Assembly (NCBI GenBank): GCA_016861345.1
Contig: BOLD01000003.1
Span: forward strand, 184,648-248,647
Source: Oligoflexia bacterium
GTDB lineage: Bacteria; Bdellovibrionota; Bdellovibrionia; Bdellovibrionales; Bdellovibrionaceae
Length of the DNA stretch: 64,000 nucleotides
Reading direction: 5' to 3'
Shown here: positions 35,875 through 44,771 of the stretch, piece after piece
How positions within the stretch are numbered: position 1 is the stretch's first letter
How the letters are laid out: each line of letters starts with the position of its first letter
Position numbers and translations under genes: made by a program
Notes under the pieces: generated by a model
Told to the model about the DNA's origin: nothing
Database searches by the model: none
Seen by the model: only the letters and a program-made list of their open reading frames with translations

Positions 35875-36158
35875 CGAAAAATCTCCTTTAAAACATCAAT
35901 AATCGCAGGACCGCCAAAAGTTGCCGCAGCACCAATGATCCCGCTGATAAGAACCATTTTTCCGATATTGGCCATTCCGATTGACATTGAGATACCTCCG
36001 AGAACTATTCCAACAACGGCAGTGATTTGTCCTATGGAAATAACAATGCTTTGTCCGCGCATCGCTGCTTCTTCAAGCCTTGTTGCAAAGGCTGGATGGG
36101 TAATTGTAAGCAGTAAGCCTGCTAGCATTAAGTGAAAGGTGTATTTTAGTTGTTTCAT
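35871..36158 (-). CDS. VirB2/TraA-like pilin
   Basis: 95 residues with a long signal peptide (cleavage near PAFATRL) and two hydrophobic helices in the mature part (IVISIGQITAVVGIVLGGIS and MVLISGIIGAAATFGGPAII), the classic pattern of VirB2/TraA pilins. AATGGAGGTTCT precedes the ATG at 36158. It would be the main subunit of the transfer pilus. Confidence 0.78.
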   Translation of the reverse strand: MKQLKYTFHLMLAGLLLTITHPAFATRLEEAAMRGQSIVISIGQITAVVGIVLGGISMSIGMANIGKMVLISGIIGAAATFGGPAIIDVLKEIFR

Positions 36159-36168
36159 AGAACCTCCA

Positions 36169-36813
36169 TTATTTTGAAACGGGTGGGATGATCTCGAACA
36201 TTTCAACCTGTCGATACCAAGTATTTGATTGATTCGGGTCTTGGACCCATTGATCCATTTTGTATCTTCTCCATTCACCGGGTTCGACAAGTCCCGCTAC
36301 TTCTTTGGGAAGTGGAGAGGTGAATAGCGAGCTGCCTTTTTGAACTAATTGTGGTTGCAGTTGTTTTTGAAATTGATCAAGTCTTGATTTGAGCTGTTCA
36401 TTTTCATTCTTAATCGAATCATCCTTCGAGACATTCAGGTAGACGCTAATCGCGCCAGCTGTAGCGGCTCCTGCTCCAGCATACATTGCTGTATAGGCTT
36501 CGCGATTATCAGACTTTGTTTGAGCTATCAAAGCGCCAACACTTGCGCCAATGACCATATCACGAAGAACTTGATCTCTTGTGTTTGCAGTCGAACATCC
36601 GACTGCAATAATGATAAGCGCTAATACGGTTGCCAAAGTGAGCAGAGTTTTCATGAGAATCGGTAGCACAGGACTTCGTCGGAAGAGGCCACCGCTATGG
36701 GTACTTCGCATGTTATATGGTCGAAGACCACCGCCACCTGTATTTCCACCAAAATGAGGCCTGACTCCGCCGCCTCCTCCGCCACCACCGATTATAAAAT
36801 TAAAAGCAGTCAT
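36169..36813 (-). CDS. Glycine-rich envelope protein of the transfer cluster
   Basis: 214 residues. The start at 36813 is strongly supported by GGAGGGAAAAA before the ATG, which lies inside the preceding collagen-like gene. It begins with a glycine octet and a second Gly-rich patch, then (about 54-72) a hydrophobic segment ending in AVGCSTAN, which resembles a lipobox and would be a normal lipoprotein signal if translation started at 36654, but that ATG has no RBS. The C-terminal part is helical with LKSRLDQFQKQLQPQL and ends in an acidic/aromatic domain. Could be a VirB7-like or surface protein; not identified. Confidence 0.6.
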   Translation of the reverse strand: MTAFNFIIGGGGGGGGVRPHFGGNTGGGGLRPYNMRSTHSGGLFRRSPVLPILMKTLLTLATVLALIIIAVGCSTANTRDQVLRDMVIGASVGALIAQTKSDNREAYTAMYAGAGAATAGAISVYLNVSKDDSIKNENEQLKSRLDQFQKQLQPQLVQKGSSLFTSPLPKEVAGLVEPGEWRRYKMDQWVQDPNQSNTWYRQVEMFEIIPPVSK

Positions 36814-37969
36814 TTTTTCCCTCCGTTGCAATGTAAACGCAGATGATTCCTTTTTCTCCGTAAGAGCCTGCGGGGCCTGCATCGCCCTTGGGTCCAGTTG
36901 GTCCATTTGAACCAATATTTCCAGAGCATTTTGTCTTATGACCTTGGGCAATTCCGCCGGGCTGGCCGTCGCCACCTTCACCAGGCAGTCCTGGGGCGCC
37001 CACTTTGAAATCCGTTTGAAGTAGAAAGGCAGAACCATCGTTAATTTCAACATAAAGCTTTCCAGAGTCACCACCATTGCCGGCGGGGCCTCCTTGATAA
37101 CCCTTGGCACCACCTGCGCCATTACCACCATTGGAGCCAGTCGTTTCGCAGAAGCATGCCATCGGTTGAATTTCGTATGCTTGAATAAGTTTTCTAATTT
37201 CACTCAATGGACAGCGAGGGCACACGCAATCAACCGCACCTTCCGTTGGTGGGGCGCCGTCTGCGGCTCTCGATGTATATGATTGCCCCTTAAATCCATC
37301 TCCTCCATTTTGACCGCGCATAACAATTTTCAATTGGCCGATTGCAGACTTGGCTTTGAGAATAAGTTCACCTGCACCTTTGCCACTGCTGCTAGCATCT
37401 GCCTTTGCACCTTCGGTAAAAGTTTCGATCAATCCCTTATTCGAGATCAGTTCTTCCGTCATGATTTGTATGTTGTGACCATTGGTCTTTAGTGAAATGT
37501 CTGTATTGAGAAATAACCTTTTGATATTTATTTTTTGATCTTCATTAAATTCTGATTGCCCTGTGCGGACTACAAAGTCTCTTGGTATTTTAACCAACTT
37601 TGCAAAAGTCTTTTCAACAGTTGATGACGAATTTAAAACTTCAAAAGTATATGTGATTGTTTGATCATGATCTACTTCGTGAGAGAAGGTGGTCTGTGTA
37701 GATGGAACAAGGGCGAGGACTTGTTCTTTACGAATTCGAATTCTTTTATCATCTTCAATTTTCGGCCACGAGAAGTAGACTATGTATCTTTCAGCTTTTG
37801 TGGTCGGCTGAACCTGAATACTCATCAGATCAGATATGCTACGGGATTCAATATGTTCAGAGACCGAGCTTACGGCGTTTGGTGTTTTGGCTTTATCATT
37901 CTTGATGTCCGCGCAGCCTCCTGCTACAAAAAGGCAAAGCACGGCCATTACGGCATATGTATGTCGCAT
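36800..37969 (-). CDS. Lipoprotein with collagen-like Gly-X-Y repeats
   Basis: 389 residues. Signal peptide with lipobox (LFVAGGC) makes it a lipoprotein, Cys19 being the lipid site. The N-terminal half is a folded domain; the C-terminal half contains Gly-X-Y-type segments (GGNGAGGAKGYQGGPAGNGG, GLPGEGGDGQPGG, GPTGPKGDAGPAGSYGEKG) interspersed with cysteine pairs (CVCPRC, CFC). AAGGAGAAATCG precedes the ATG. The collagen-like part could form a trimeric stalk. Carriage within the transfer region suggests a surface or mating role. Confidence 0.8.
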   Translation of the reverse strand: MRHTYAVMAVLCLFVAGGCADIKNDKAKTPNAVSSVSEHIESRSISDLMSIQVQPTTKAERYIVYFSWPKIEDDKRIRIRKEQVLALVPSTQTTFSHEVDHDQTITYTFEVLNSSSTVEKTFAKLVKIPRDFVVRTGQSEFNEDQKINIKRLFLNTDISLKTNGHNIQIMTEELISNKGLIETFTEGAKADASSSGKGAGELILKAKSAIGQLKIVMRGQNGGDGFKGQSYTSRAADGAPPTEGAVDCVCPRCPLSEIRKLIQAYEIQPMACFCETTGSNGGNGAGGAKGYQGGPAGNGGDSGKLYVEINDGSAFLLQTDFKVGAPGLPGEGGDGQPGGIAQGHKTKCSGNIGSNGPTGPKGDAGPAGSYGEKGIICVYIATEGKNDCF

Positions 37970-38159
37970 TCGATTTCTCCTTGTGTTTTGTCGTTAAAAC
38001 CCGCTCTAGATGCTCGTTTGATTAAAATTGGGCTCAATAACTTTTGAGCTGTTATCCAACTCAAACCGCAATAAATTCAATTAAACTTTGCCGCATAATG
38101 TCTAAAAGCTAATTAATTTGCCAATAAGCCAACACTTTGTTTTAAAGGCCAAAATATTG

Positions 38160-38178
38160 ATGCCTATTTATAGGGCAT
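38160..38178. promoter_or_regulatory. Palindromic operator candidate before the Xre gene
   Basis: ATGCC (38160-38164) and GGCAT (38174-38178) flank a near-palindromic centre CTATTTATAG, giving a 19-base dyad 16 bases upstream of the Xre start. It lies between divergent transcription units and is a plausible autoregulatory site; no experimental basis. Confidence 0.35.
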
Positions 38179-38194
38179 ATTGGTTTGGGGGAAT

Positions 38195-38602
38195 ATGTCA
38201 CGGGTTGCTGCACTCGTTGATACAGTTATACGTTTGAAGCGCGCTTCTCAGTCTGAAATGGCTGAGAAGACGGGTATTCATCCATCAAATCTCAGTAAAT
38301 TTCTAAATGGCGAGACCGACATCCGTATTTCTTCTTTAGAAAAAATTCTTGAGACCTTGGACATCAGTCTTGAGCAAGTTCTAGAAAGTGAAATCGAAAA
38401 ACTCATAGGTAAACGCAAAGAAGCTAAGTCCGTGGGTCACGCTATTGAGCTTCTTTTGCGAGAAGCAGATCCAATTTCTGCAAAAACATTTATTGATTCA
38501 CTCTCCTCGCGGGTAAAACCAAAGACTAATAAGAGTTTGGTATCAGCCTTGGATGTTGTGAACGACTTTAAATCAAAAATTAAAACTGTGAGGAGGAACT
38601 GA
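38195..38602 (+). CDS. Xre-family transcriptional regulator
   Basis: 135 residues with an N-terminal helix-turn-helix (RASQSEMAEKTGIHPSNLSK) and a helical C-terminal dimerisation part. GGGGGA precedes the chosen ATG. It overlaps the DUF4423-like gene by one base, so the two form an operon. It may control the divergent collagen-like lipoprotein and transfer cluster. Confidence 0.82.
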   Translation: MSRVAALVDTVIRLKRASQSEMAEKTGIHPSNLSKFLNGETDIRISSLEKILETLDISLEQVLESEIEKLIGKRKEAKSVGHAIELLLREADPISAKTFIDSLSSRVKPKTNKSLVSALDVVNDFKSKIKTVRRN

Positions 38603-39171
38603 TGAGTTTAGAGACTACATCTGAAACCACTCTTCAGTCTGGCCAAAAGCACACAATGCAATTTGGAGACGCAAGAGAACAGTATCAAAAGAATTCAAAT
38701 TGGTGGGTTGTCTACGCATCCTTTGATCTCCCTGACTTTGTGGCATCCCCGCTATGGATTGCTCAGCGGACAAAGTTGGATGTTTCAGAAGTTGTAGAGG
38801 CTCTTGAAGGTCTTACGACTTTAGGATTTCTAACGAAAGAAAATGGTGCCTTTTATCCGGTAAAAGACAAAGACTTCGTTAAATTTAATTGGCCTAATAA
38901 ATCCAAGTCCGAAATCATCGACGAACATGCAATTGTATCCCAACAAATGCTCAATCAACTTGCTGAGGACGCACGTATTGCATTTGACCACCGCTGCTTT
39001 GCTGCAAATAAAGAAATTGTTGTAGAGCTTTATCAAGACATCGTAAAAGCATTTGAGAAGGCCTTTGAAAAGGCAAGGCATAACCCGAATTCCAATGATG
39101 GAATTTTCAAAATGACATTTACAGCAGTCGACGTCGCGCCAACTGAAGACGCACAGGGAAGGGGTAACTAA
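38602..39171 (+). CDS. DUF4423/TIGR02147-type regulator
   Basis: 189 residues. The segment NSNWWVVYASFDLPDFVASPLWIAQRTKLDVSEVVEALEGLTTLGFL, described here by its residue pattern over about 32-77, matches the winged-helix part of the TIGR02147/DUF4423 family that is expanded in Bdellovibrio relatives. The N-terminal helix-turn-helix of full-length members is absent; here it is supplied by the separate Xre gene upstream. That split is notable. The C-terminal half is helical. Confidence 0.7.
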   Translation: MSLETTSETTLQSGQKHTMQFGDAREQYQKNSNWWVVYASFDLPDFVASPLWIAQRTKLDVSEVVEALEGLTTLGFLTKENGAFYPVKDKDFVKFNWPNKSKSEIIDEHAIVSQQMLNQLAEDARIAFDHRCFAANKEIVVELYQDIVKAFEKAFEKARHNPNSNDGIFKMTFTAVDVAPTEDAQGRGN

Positions 39172-39172
39172 C

Positions 39173-39472
39173 ATGAGAACATTATTACTTTCAATTTTAT
39201 CAGCACTGACTATGATCTCAATGAAGGCTTTTGCCGGCGGATCTGGTGGTGGTGGCGTTTTGATGAATTCAATGGATATGAACAATCCAGAAATCATTTT
39301 CCACATGGGACAAACCGAAGACACAGTTAGCTTTGCTTATGGGCATCTCGTTGGAAATGAATGGTCAGTTGAAAGGTTCGTCATGCCAACTGCGGACCTT
39401 CAACAGGACCAAGGAGTTGCGGAAGCATTACTTAAGTCCAAGGACTCAAAAACTTGGGTGAAGATTAAATAA
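39173..39472 (+). CDS. Small secreted protein following the DUF4423 regulator
   Basis: 99 residues with a signal peptide (cleavage near KAFAGGS) and a Gly-rich start of the mature protein (GGSGGGGVLMNS). It begins one base after the previous stop. In predatory relatives DUF4423 regulators are often followed by a small secreted protein, so this is probably the regulated partner. Function unknown. Confidence 0.65.
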   Translation: MRTLLLSILSALTMISMKAFAGGSGGGGVLMNSMDMNNPEIIFHMGQTEDTVSFAYGHLVGNEWSVERFVMPTADLQQDQGVAEALLKSKDSKTWVKIK

Positions 39473-39659
39473 TACAATACTTTTTACAGATTCAAGAAGC
39501 CTACAAAGAGGTGATATTTGATGAACTGCTTTAGTTAGGCAGGTCCTACTGCAGGAATTTTGACTTGCGCCATCTCTTGAAACCAAGTATTTCAGGACAA
39601 TGAATCTTCCAGTTGCAGTATTCTATGCTTTAGTGGAAGACACTTCATCAGTAACTGTG

Positions 39660-40058
39660 TCAGCCTTTCGCTGCCTTTGAAAGTGCATTAACAATTGCGC
39701 AGTCTTTTACTGCGCCGGGAGTAATACATGACTTCGATAGGGCGCTTAGCTGTAGTCTGAGACTTTTCAAGTCCTTTATTTTTTTCTCAATCAATTGAAT
39801 ATTTTTTTGAATAATTTCATTTGCTTGTGAGCAGTCTGATGACTGTTTTTGGATGTTTTTTAACAATCTTATCTCTTTCAAGCTTATTCCGAGTGATCGA
39901 CAGTGAAGTATGAATTTTAGCTCTGCCAATATGTCATTTGAATAATGGCGATATCCATTGTCTGAGCGCTCAGGTGAGGAAATTAAGTTTTCATTTTCAT
40001 AGAATCGGATAGTTTCAATATCTATCCCCAGTTGTTTGGCCGCCTGACTGCGAAGCAT
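39660..40058 (-). CDS. MerR-family metal-responsive regulator (CadR/ZntR/PbrR-like)
   Basis: 132 residues with the MerR winged helix (MLRSQAAKQLGIDIETIRFY), a long dimer helix and metal-type cysteines (SDCSQ, SCITP, KDCAI). It is divergent from the P1B-ATPase and separated from it by a promoter with a 19-base spacer and central dyad, the hallmark of MerR activation. The C-terminal pattern points to a Zn/Cd/Pb sensor; the exact metal cannot be told. Confidence 0.88.
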   Translation of the reverse strand: MLRSQAAKQLGIDIETIRFYENENLISSPERSDNGYRHYSNDILAELKFILHCRSLGISLKEIRLLKNIQKQSSDCSQANEIIQKNIQLIEKKIKDLKSLRLQLSALSKSCITPGAVKDCAIVNALSKAAKG

Positions 40059-40105
40059 ATGATCTCCTGTCGAGGTCTTATTTGTCTTTATACTAGAAAG
40101 ACCTA

Positions 40106-40136
40106 TTGACCCTGTATCTACTACAGAGATTAAGAT
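40106..40136 (+). promoter_or_regulatory. MerR-type promoter of the metal-resistance operon
   Basis: -35 TTGACC (40106-40111) and -10 TAAGAT (40131-40136) are 19 bases apart, the over-long spacer typical of MerR-family targets. The dyad CTGTA (40112-40116) and TACAG (40122-40126) lies in the spacer. The promoter faces the P1B-ATPase. Confidence 0.8.
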
Positions 40137-40160
40137 TAGTCAATAAACAGAGGAAGTTAT

Positions 40161-42356
40161 ATGAGAGAGCCTAAACAATCTTGCTGTCATTCTGATCAAA
40201 TTAAATCCAATGCACTCACTCAGGATTTACTGGCTAAAGAAAATGAAGTTTTAACAACTTTTAAAGTGGCAAATATGGATTGCGCCGATGAAATTAAGGC
40301 AATCAATGAGGCCCTGAAAATAGACGGCGTTTTGAAAGTCCAAGCAAACTTGGTGACTGCTACAATTCAAATTTTGCACGCTAATAAACTCAGTGAGTAT
40401 CAACTCAAAAAAAGAATTGAAACAACCGCAGTGAAAATTCTGGATGAAGAAAATAGTCCAACAAAAAATCAAAATCTCAACATTGTTACAGCATCTGGAA
40501 TATTTTTACTTATTGGCCTCATATTGCTTTGGGCAAAGATGAACAGCATAGTTATCAATATTTGTTTCTTTGCTTCGATTGGCTTGGGTGGAAGTTTAGT
40601 TTTCCCCAAAGCTTGGGGTTCATTGCGACAAAAAACTTTTAACATGAATGTTCTAATGACTATTGCCGTTATTGGTGCCGTAGGTATCCGGGAGTTTTCC
40701 GAAGCAGCTGCAGTTGTTTTTTTATTTTCCCTTTCGGAACTTCTGGAGAGTTTGAGCATTCAAAGAGCACGAAAAGCAATTCAAGAATTGCTTAAAATTA
40801 CTCCCCAAAAAGCTGACGTGATTCAATCTGATGGTAGTACAGCTCAAGTCGATGTTTCAGAACTTCAGATCTCACAGTTGATTCGCGTGAGGGCAGGCGA
40901 AAGTATTCCGGTTGACGGACTTGTAACCTCAGGTACGTCAACGGTAAATCAAGCGCCTTTAACTGGAGAGTCAGTTCCTGTGTTAAGAACTGTTGGCGAG
41001 TCAGTTTTTGCGGGTACAATAAATCATGAAGGCAGTCTTGTTGTTCAGGTAACAAAATTATTTAGTGATACAAAAATTTCTCAAGTCATAAGACTCGTCG
41101 AAGAGGCGCAAAGCCAACGCGCCATCAGTCAAAAATTTGTAGATAGATTTGCAGAAGTTTACACGCCTACAGTCATGATGTTAGCAATGTTGACTTTTTT
41201 GATCCCACCGTTATTTTTCTCAGGTAATTGGCACGATTGGCTTTATAAGGCACTTGTTCTTCTTGTCATTGCTTGTCCTTGCGCTTTAGTTATTTCTACA
41301 CCTGTGTCGATAGTTTCCAGTCTTACAGCTTTGGCTCGAAAGGGGGTTTTGGTCAAAGGCGGCGCCATTCTTGAAGTTTTAGGAAAGATAAGGGTGCTGG
41401 CTGTTGATAAAACAGGAACTTTGACCGAGGGAAAACCCAAAGTTCAAAAAATAATACGTTTTAATTCGATGTCAGAAGATCAGATTCTTGAAATTGCGAT
41501 GGCACTCGAAGCACATTCAACTCATCCGATAGCTCAGGCTATCGTCGATTTATCAGAACAAAAAGATATTTCAAGAAAGCAGGTAGATAAGTTCACAAAT
41601 ATTTCTGGCCGTGGTGTTGAGGCCATAATTGACGGACATAGTTATTTATTAGGAAATCACCGATTCGCCCACGATGTAGGAATTTGTACTCCTGATCTTG
41701 AAAAAACTTTGCAAGATTTGGAGGTGCAGTCCTTGTCGATTGTCGTAGTTGGTCATAAGCCTCATGGCGAGTGTAAAGGTGAAGTTATTGGCGTCATCGC
41801 GCTTGGGGATTCTATACGAGCTGAAAGCAGACAGGCGCTTCAAAACTTAAAAGAGGCTGGAGTGGGAAACGTTATTATCCTTAGTGGAGATAATCAAAAA
41901 ACTGTAAGCGCCATTGGAGGTGAATTGGGGCTCACAGAGGCTTATGGAGATTTATTGCCAGAAGATAAAGCAAAGTACATTGATCATTTGAAATCAAAAT
42001 ATACAACAGTTGCAATGATTGGAGATGGAGTTAATGACGCCCCTGCCATGGCGAAATCATCAGTTGGCATTGCGATGGGCTTTGTGGGGTCCGACACGGC
42101 CATTGAAACTGCCGATATTACTTTAATGACTGATGATCTTAATCAGGTTGCCGTCGCTATTTCTGCAGGCAAGAGAACTTTGCGAGTTATTCAGTTCAAT
42201 ATTGGATTTGCCTTGCTGACCAAGGCCATATTTTTGATTTTAACTTTCTTAGGCTATTCTAACCTTTGGATTGCAGTTGCGGCAGATACAGGGGCGACTC
42301 TATTGGTGATTATGAATTCGCTGAGATTGCTGAATTGTCAGGGAGAAATGAAGTGA
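40161..42356 (+). CDS. zntA: P1B-type heavy-metal-exporting ATPase (ZntA/CadA-like)
   Basis: 731-residue inner-membrane pump that exports Zn, Cd or Pb ions from the cytoplasm. A Cys-rich tip (SCCHSD) precedes an HMA-like domain (about 33-95) whose usual CxxC is changed to MDCADEI, a variant with one Cys plus an acidic residue also seen in some ZntA/PbrA relatives. The core has the CPC ion site in ACPCALV (about 373), phosphorylation site DKTGTLTEG (about 415), the TGES actuator motif and GDGVNDAPA (about 620). It is under the MerR-type promoter and overlaps the transglutaminase-like gene. Confidence 0.95.
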   Translation: MREPKQSCCHSDQIKSNALTQDLLAKENEVLTTFKVANMDCADEIKAINEALKIDGVLKVQANLVTATIQILHANKLSEYQLKKRIETTAVKILDEENSPTKNQNLNIVTASGIFLLIGLILLWAKMNSIVINICFFASIGLGGSLVFPKAWGSLRQKTFNMNVLMTIAVIGAVGIREFSEAAAVVFLFSLSELLESLSIQRARKAIQELLKITPQKADVIQSDGSTAQVDVSELQISQLIRVRAGESIPVDGLVTSGTSTVNQAPLTGESVPVLRTVGESVFAGTINHEGSLVVQVTKLFSDTKISQVIRLVEEAQSQRAISQKFVDRFAEVYTPTVMMLAMLTFLIPPLFFSGNWHDWLYKALVLLVIACPCALVISTPVSIVSSLTALARKGVLVKGGAILEVLGKIRVLAVDKTGTLTEGKPKVQKIIRFNSMSEDQILEIAMALEAHSTHPIAQAIVDLSEQKDISRKQVDKFTNISGRGVEAIIDGHSYLLGNHRFAHDVGICTPDLEKTLQDLEVQSLSIVVVGHKPHGECKGEVIGVIALGDSIRAESRQALQNLKEAGVGNVIILSGDNQKTVSAIGGELGLTEAYGDLLPEDKAKYIDHLKSKYTTVAMIGDGVNDAPAMAKSSVGIAMGFVGSDTAIETADITLMTDDLNQVAVAISAGKRTLRVIQFNIGFALLTKAIFLILTFLGYSNLWIAVAADTGATLLVIMNSLRLLNCQGEMK

Positions 42357-43054
42357 ATCAATTTTTAATTAAGACAAACATTTTAGACTATGACCACCCA
42401 ATGATTCAAAAACTTATAGATGAAAGGGGGTGGGAAAAATTAGCGCAAGACCAAAAGAAAAAAGAGATTTATAAGTTTATTAGAGATGAAATAAAATTTG
42501 GTTACAATAGATGTGATTCTATTTCTGCTTCAGAAGTGCTTCAAGATGGGTACGGTCAATGCAATACGAAGGGTAGTCTTTTGATGGCCTTGTTGAGGGC
42601 CGTTGGTATTCCTTGCAGAATTCATGGATTCTATATTGATAAAGTTATGCAAAAGGGGGCTGTGACTGGCCTTTTATATATATTGGCACCTAAAAATATT
42701 ATTCATTCTTGGGTTGAGATTATGGATCAAGAAAAACTCACGATATTGGAGGGCTTTATTTTGGACAAAGCCTATATGTGTGCTTTGATGAAAAATATGA
42801 AGCCAGATCAAAAACAAATCTGTGGTTTTGGCGCATCAACATCTGACTTGCCATCAGCTATCAATGACTGGGATGGATCGAGTAATACATATATTCAAAA
42901 TGAGTCGATTATAAAAGATTTGGGAATTTATGACAGTCCTGACGAATTTTACAAAATATACGGTGGGAATCTAAGCGGTTTTAGGAAATGGATCTTCGAA
43001 AAGTACGCACGCTTTCAAATGAATCAAAATGTTGAGAGAATGCGAAATAGCTAG
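42353..43054 (+). CDS. Transglutaminase-like protein coupled to the metal ATPase
   Basis: 233 residues starting with GTG at 42353 that overlaps the ATPase stop (GTGA) after AGGGAGAAATGA. The transglutaminase/protease-like core has Cys in GYGQCNTKGSLLMALLR, the CRIHGF segment, and His in IIHSWVEI with a later Asp region, so a catalytic triad is plausible. No signal peptide, so probably cytoplasmic. The longer frame upstream lies inside the ATPase and has no RBS. A role in metal handling is suggested only by coupling to the pump. Confidence 0.78.
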   Translation: MNQFLIKTNILDYDHPMIQKLIDERGWEKLAQDQKKKEIYKFIRDEIKFGYNRCDSISASEVLQDGYGQCNTKGSLLMALLRAVGIPCRIHGFYIDKVMQKGAVTGLLYILAPKNIIHSWVEIMDQEKLTILEGFILDKAYMCALMKNMKPDQKQICGFGASTSDLPSAINDWDGSSNTYIQNESIIKDLGIYDSPDEFYKIYGGNLSGFRKWIFEKYARFQMNQNVERMRNS

Positions 43055-43190
43055 GAACATTGTTGAAGAACAGAATTTCATATAACTATCGGAAATGTTT
43101 TTAATATTCATATCATTGTAAAAATTTGACTGTTGATCGCTCAAGATAGTGATTGACAGGTTTATAAAGGTTCAATAAAAACCCTTACTT

Positions 43191-43511
43191 ATGTTGAGAT
43201 GTTTAGTGTCATTTGTACTTTTACTTGTTTTTACTACGTCTGCACTTGGATGTGCTGTAGAGCAAGTTTTAAGTTCAAAAACACAATGTTCAATCGGAAT
43301 GTCCGATTGTTCAACTCAACAAGATGGCCCTCTCGGGCAGAAACCTGATTTGGACCACCATCATTTTTGCTGCACACATTTTGCCTATGTTAACGAAAAG
43401 CCTGCGTCGACTGTCTTTCTTTCAAGCGGCGTGCTGAAATACGTTCCGTTTTCTTTTCTCTATCAAAACCCAACTCTTGATTCATTAGAGCGCCCACCTC
43501 TCGCAGTATAA
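43191..43511 (+). CDS. Small Cys/His-rich exported protein of the efflux operon
   Basis: 106 residues with a signal sequence (cleavage near SALGCAV; a lipobox SALGC is possible). The mature part has several Cys and a histidine cluster (DLDHHHFCCTHF), so metal binding is likely. It precedes the CzcC-like gene and is probably a periplasmic metal-binding helper. Confidence 0.65.
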   Translation: MLRCLVSFVLLLVFTTSALGCAVEQVLSSKTQCSIGMSDCSTQQDGPLGQKPDLDHHHFCCTHFAYVNEKPASTVFLSSGVLKYVPFSFLYQNPTLDSLERPPLAV

Positions 43512-43550
43512 CTTTTTTGATCCATTAAAAGTTTTCTGCGAGGAGGAATT

Positions 43551-44771
43551 TTGGTTATTTTATTATCTTTATTAATGAGTATTGCTCATGCAAGCGAGCT
43601 TAATTGTAACGACATTAAGACCTTTAAAACATTTTATTACTGCAGTCTTGAGCGGCACCCAAAGTTTGAGATCGCAAAACTGAAATCTAAAGAAGGCGAT
43701 GCGATTGTTGAGAAAGCTACGCAGTGGCAGAATCCTGAATTCGGCCTTAAAAGCACTACAGGAAGTAATGCCGGTGAGACAGTTGGAGCAACTGAGCTTG
43801 AAGTGTCATTTTCTATTTCTCAATTATGGCAAAGAGAAGAGCAAAAGCAAATAGCAGTAGCTGATAAAAAAATTGCTAATATCGAAGCGAAAGAAAGTCT
43901 TTTGTCAGTTCAAAAGGAACTCATTAAGACACTATATCGTCTACGGCAAATTGAATCTGAGCTGGATTTAGTTGCTGAAACGATCAACACCTTTGAGATG
44001 ATAAAAAAACAATATCGTAGCCGAGCGGTGCGTGGTCCCGAACAAGAAATTACGCTAAATCTTGTTGAGCTTGCCTCGAGTGACTATGAGCTAAAAAGAA
44101 ATCATCTTTCTACAGAGAAGTCAGAACTTGACTCAAAACTGAAGGCAATGTGGGGTCCTGGATTTGTAGTAAAAAAGGATTACTTACCTCCTTTACGTGA
44201 AAGGTGGATGGAAGTTTCTTTGGTAAAAAGCATGGGAACTGGTTTCGAATTGCAGAGAATAAATGCAGAGAAAGAAAAGGCTTTGGCAGAGCAGAGATTG
44301 GCTACAAAAGAGTCTTATCCCTCTTTGTCATTCGGACCGAATTTGGCACGAAACACACAGGGGCCCAGCCAGTATTACACTTATGGTGTTAATTTAAGAA
44401 TGAGTTTACCCCTCGTTTCATTAAATAGTGGCAGTCGTTTATTGTCTGCATCGAAAGCACAGCAAGCACAGTTAACAGCTGATTATGCAAACAATAGAGC
44501 GCAGGCTGAAAAAGAGATTTTAATACAAAAGTACAAGTCATCAGTTGAATCACTTAGAAAGACAAGTAACCAAGAAGAGATTAAAAGAAAACATCAAAAA
44601 ATTGATGGTCTGTTTCGTCAGGGTCTAGCCTCTGGTGGACTCATAATTGAAGCCCATCGACAGATCGTCGAATACACTGAATCTCAACACGAGCATGAGA
44701 ATGCAGCAATTGAGGCTTATTTAGAAATCAAAACTCTGATTGGCGAAGGAATCGAGGACATATTCCAATGA
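43551..44771 (+). CDS. czcC: CzcC-like outer-membrane efflux protein
   Basis: 406 residues of the TolC/outer-membrane-factor family. TTG start at 43551 is preceded by AGGAGGAAT, and a signal peptide (cleavage near AHASELN) follows. Two long alpha-helical hairpin regions and intervening beta strands (FGLKSTTGS, SLSFGPNLARN) are visible, the usual duplicated layout. It forms the outer-membrane duct of the HME-type RND pump encoded downstream. It overlaps the adaptor gene by four bases. Confidence 0.85.
   Translation: MVILLSLLMSIAHASELNCNDIKTFKTFYYCSLERHPKFEIAKLKSKEGDAIVEKATQWQNPEFGLKSTTGSNAGETVGATELEVSFSISQLWQREEQKQIAVADKKIANIEAKESLLSVQKELIKTLYRLRQIESELDLVAETINTFEMIKKQYRSRAVRGPEQEITLNLVELASSDYELKRNHLSTEKSELDSKLKAMWGPGFVVKKDYLPPLRERWMEVSLVKSMGTGFELQRINAEKEKALAEQRLATKESYPSLSFGPNLARNTQGPSQYYTYGVNLRMSLPLVSLNSGSRLLSASKAQQAQLTADYANNRAQAEKEILIQKYKSSVESLRKTSNQEEIKRKHQKIDGLFRQGLASGGLIIEAHRQIVEYTESQHEHENAAIEAYLEIKTLIGEGIEDIFQ

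Noticed and set aside
36169..37203. Long 344-residue frame over the glycine-rich gene
   Set aside because: The upstream part overlaps the collagen-like lipoprotein in another frame and lacks an RBS; the ATG at 36813 has a strong RBS.
42266..42352. Upstream extension of the transglutaminase-like gene
   Set aside because: It lies inside the P-type ATPase and has no RBS; GTG 42353 is well supported.
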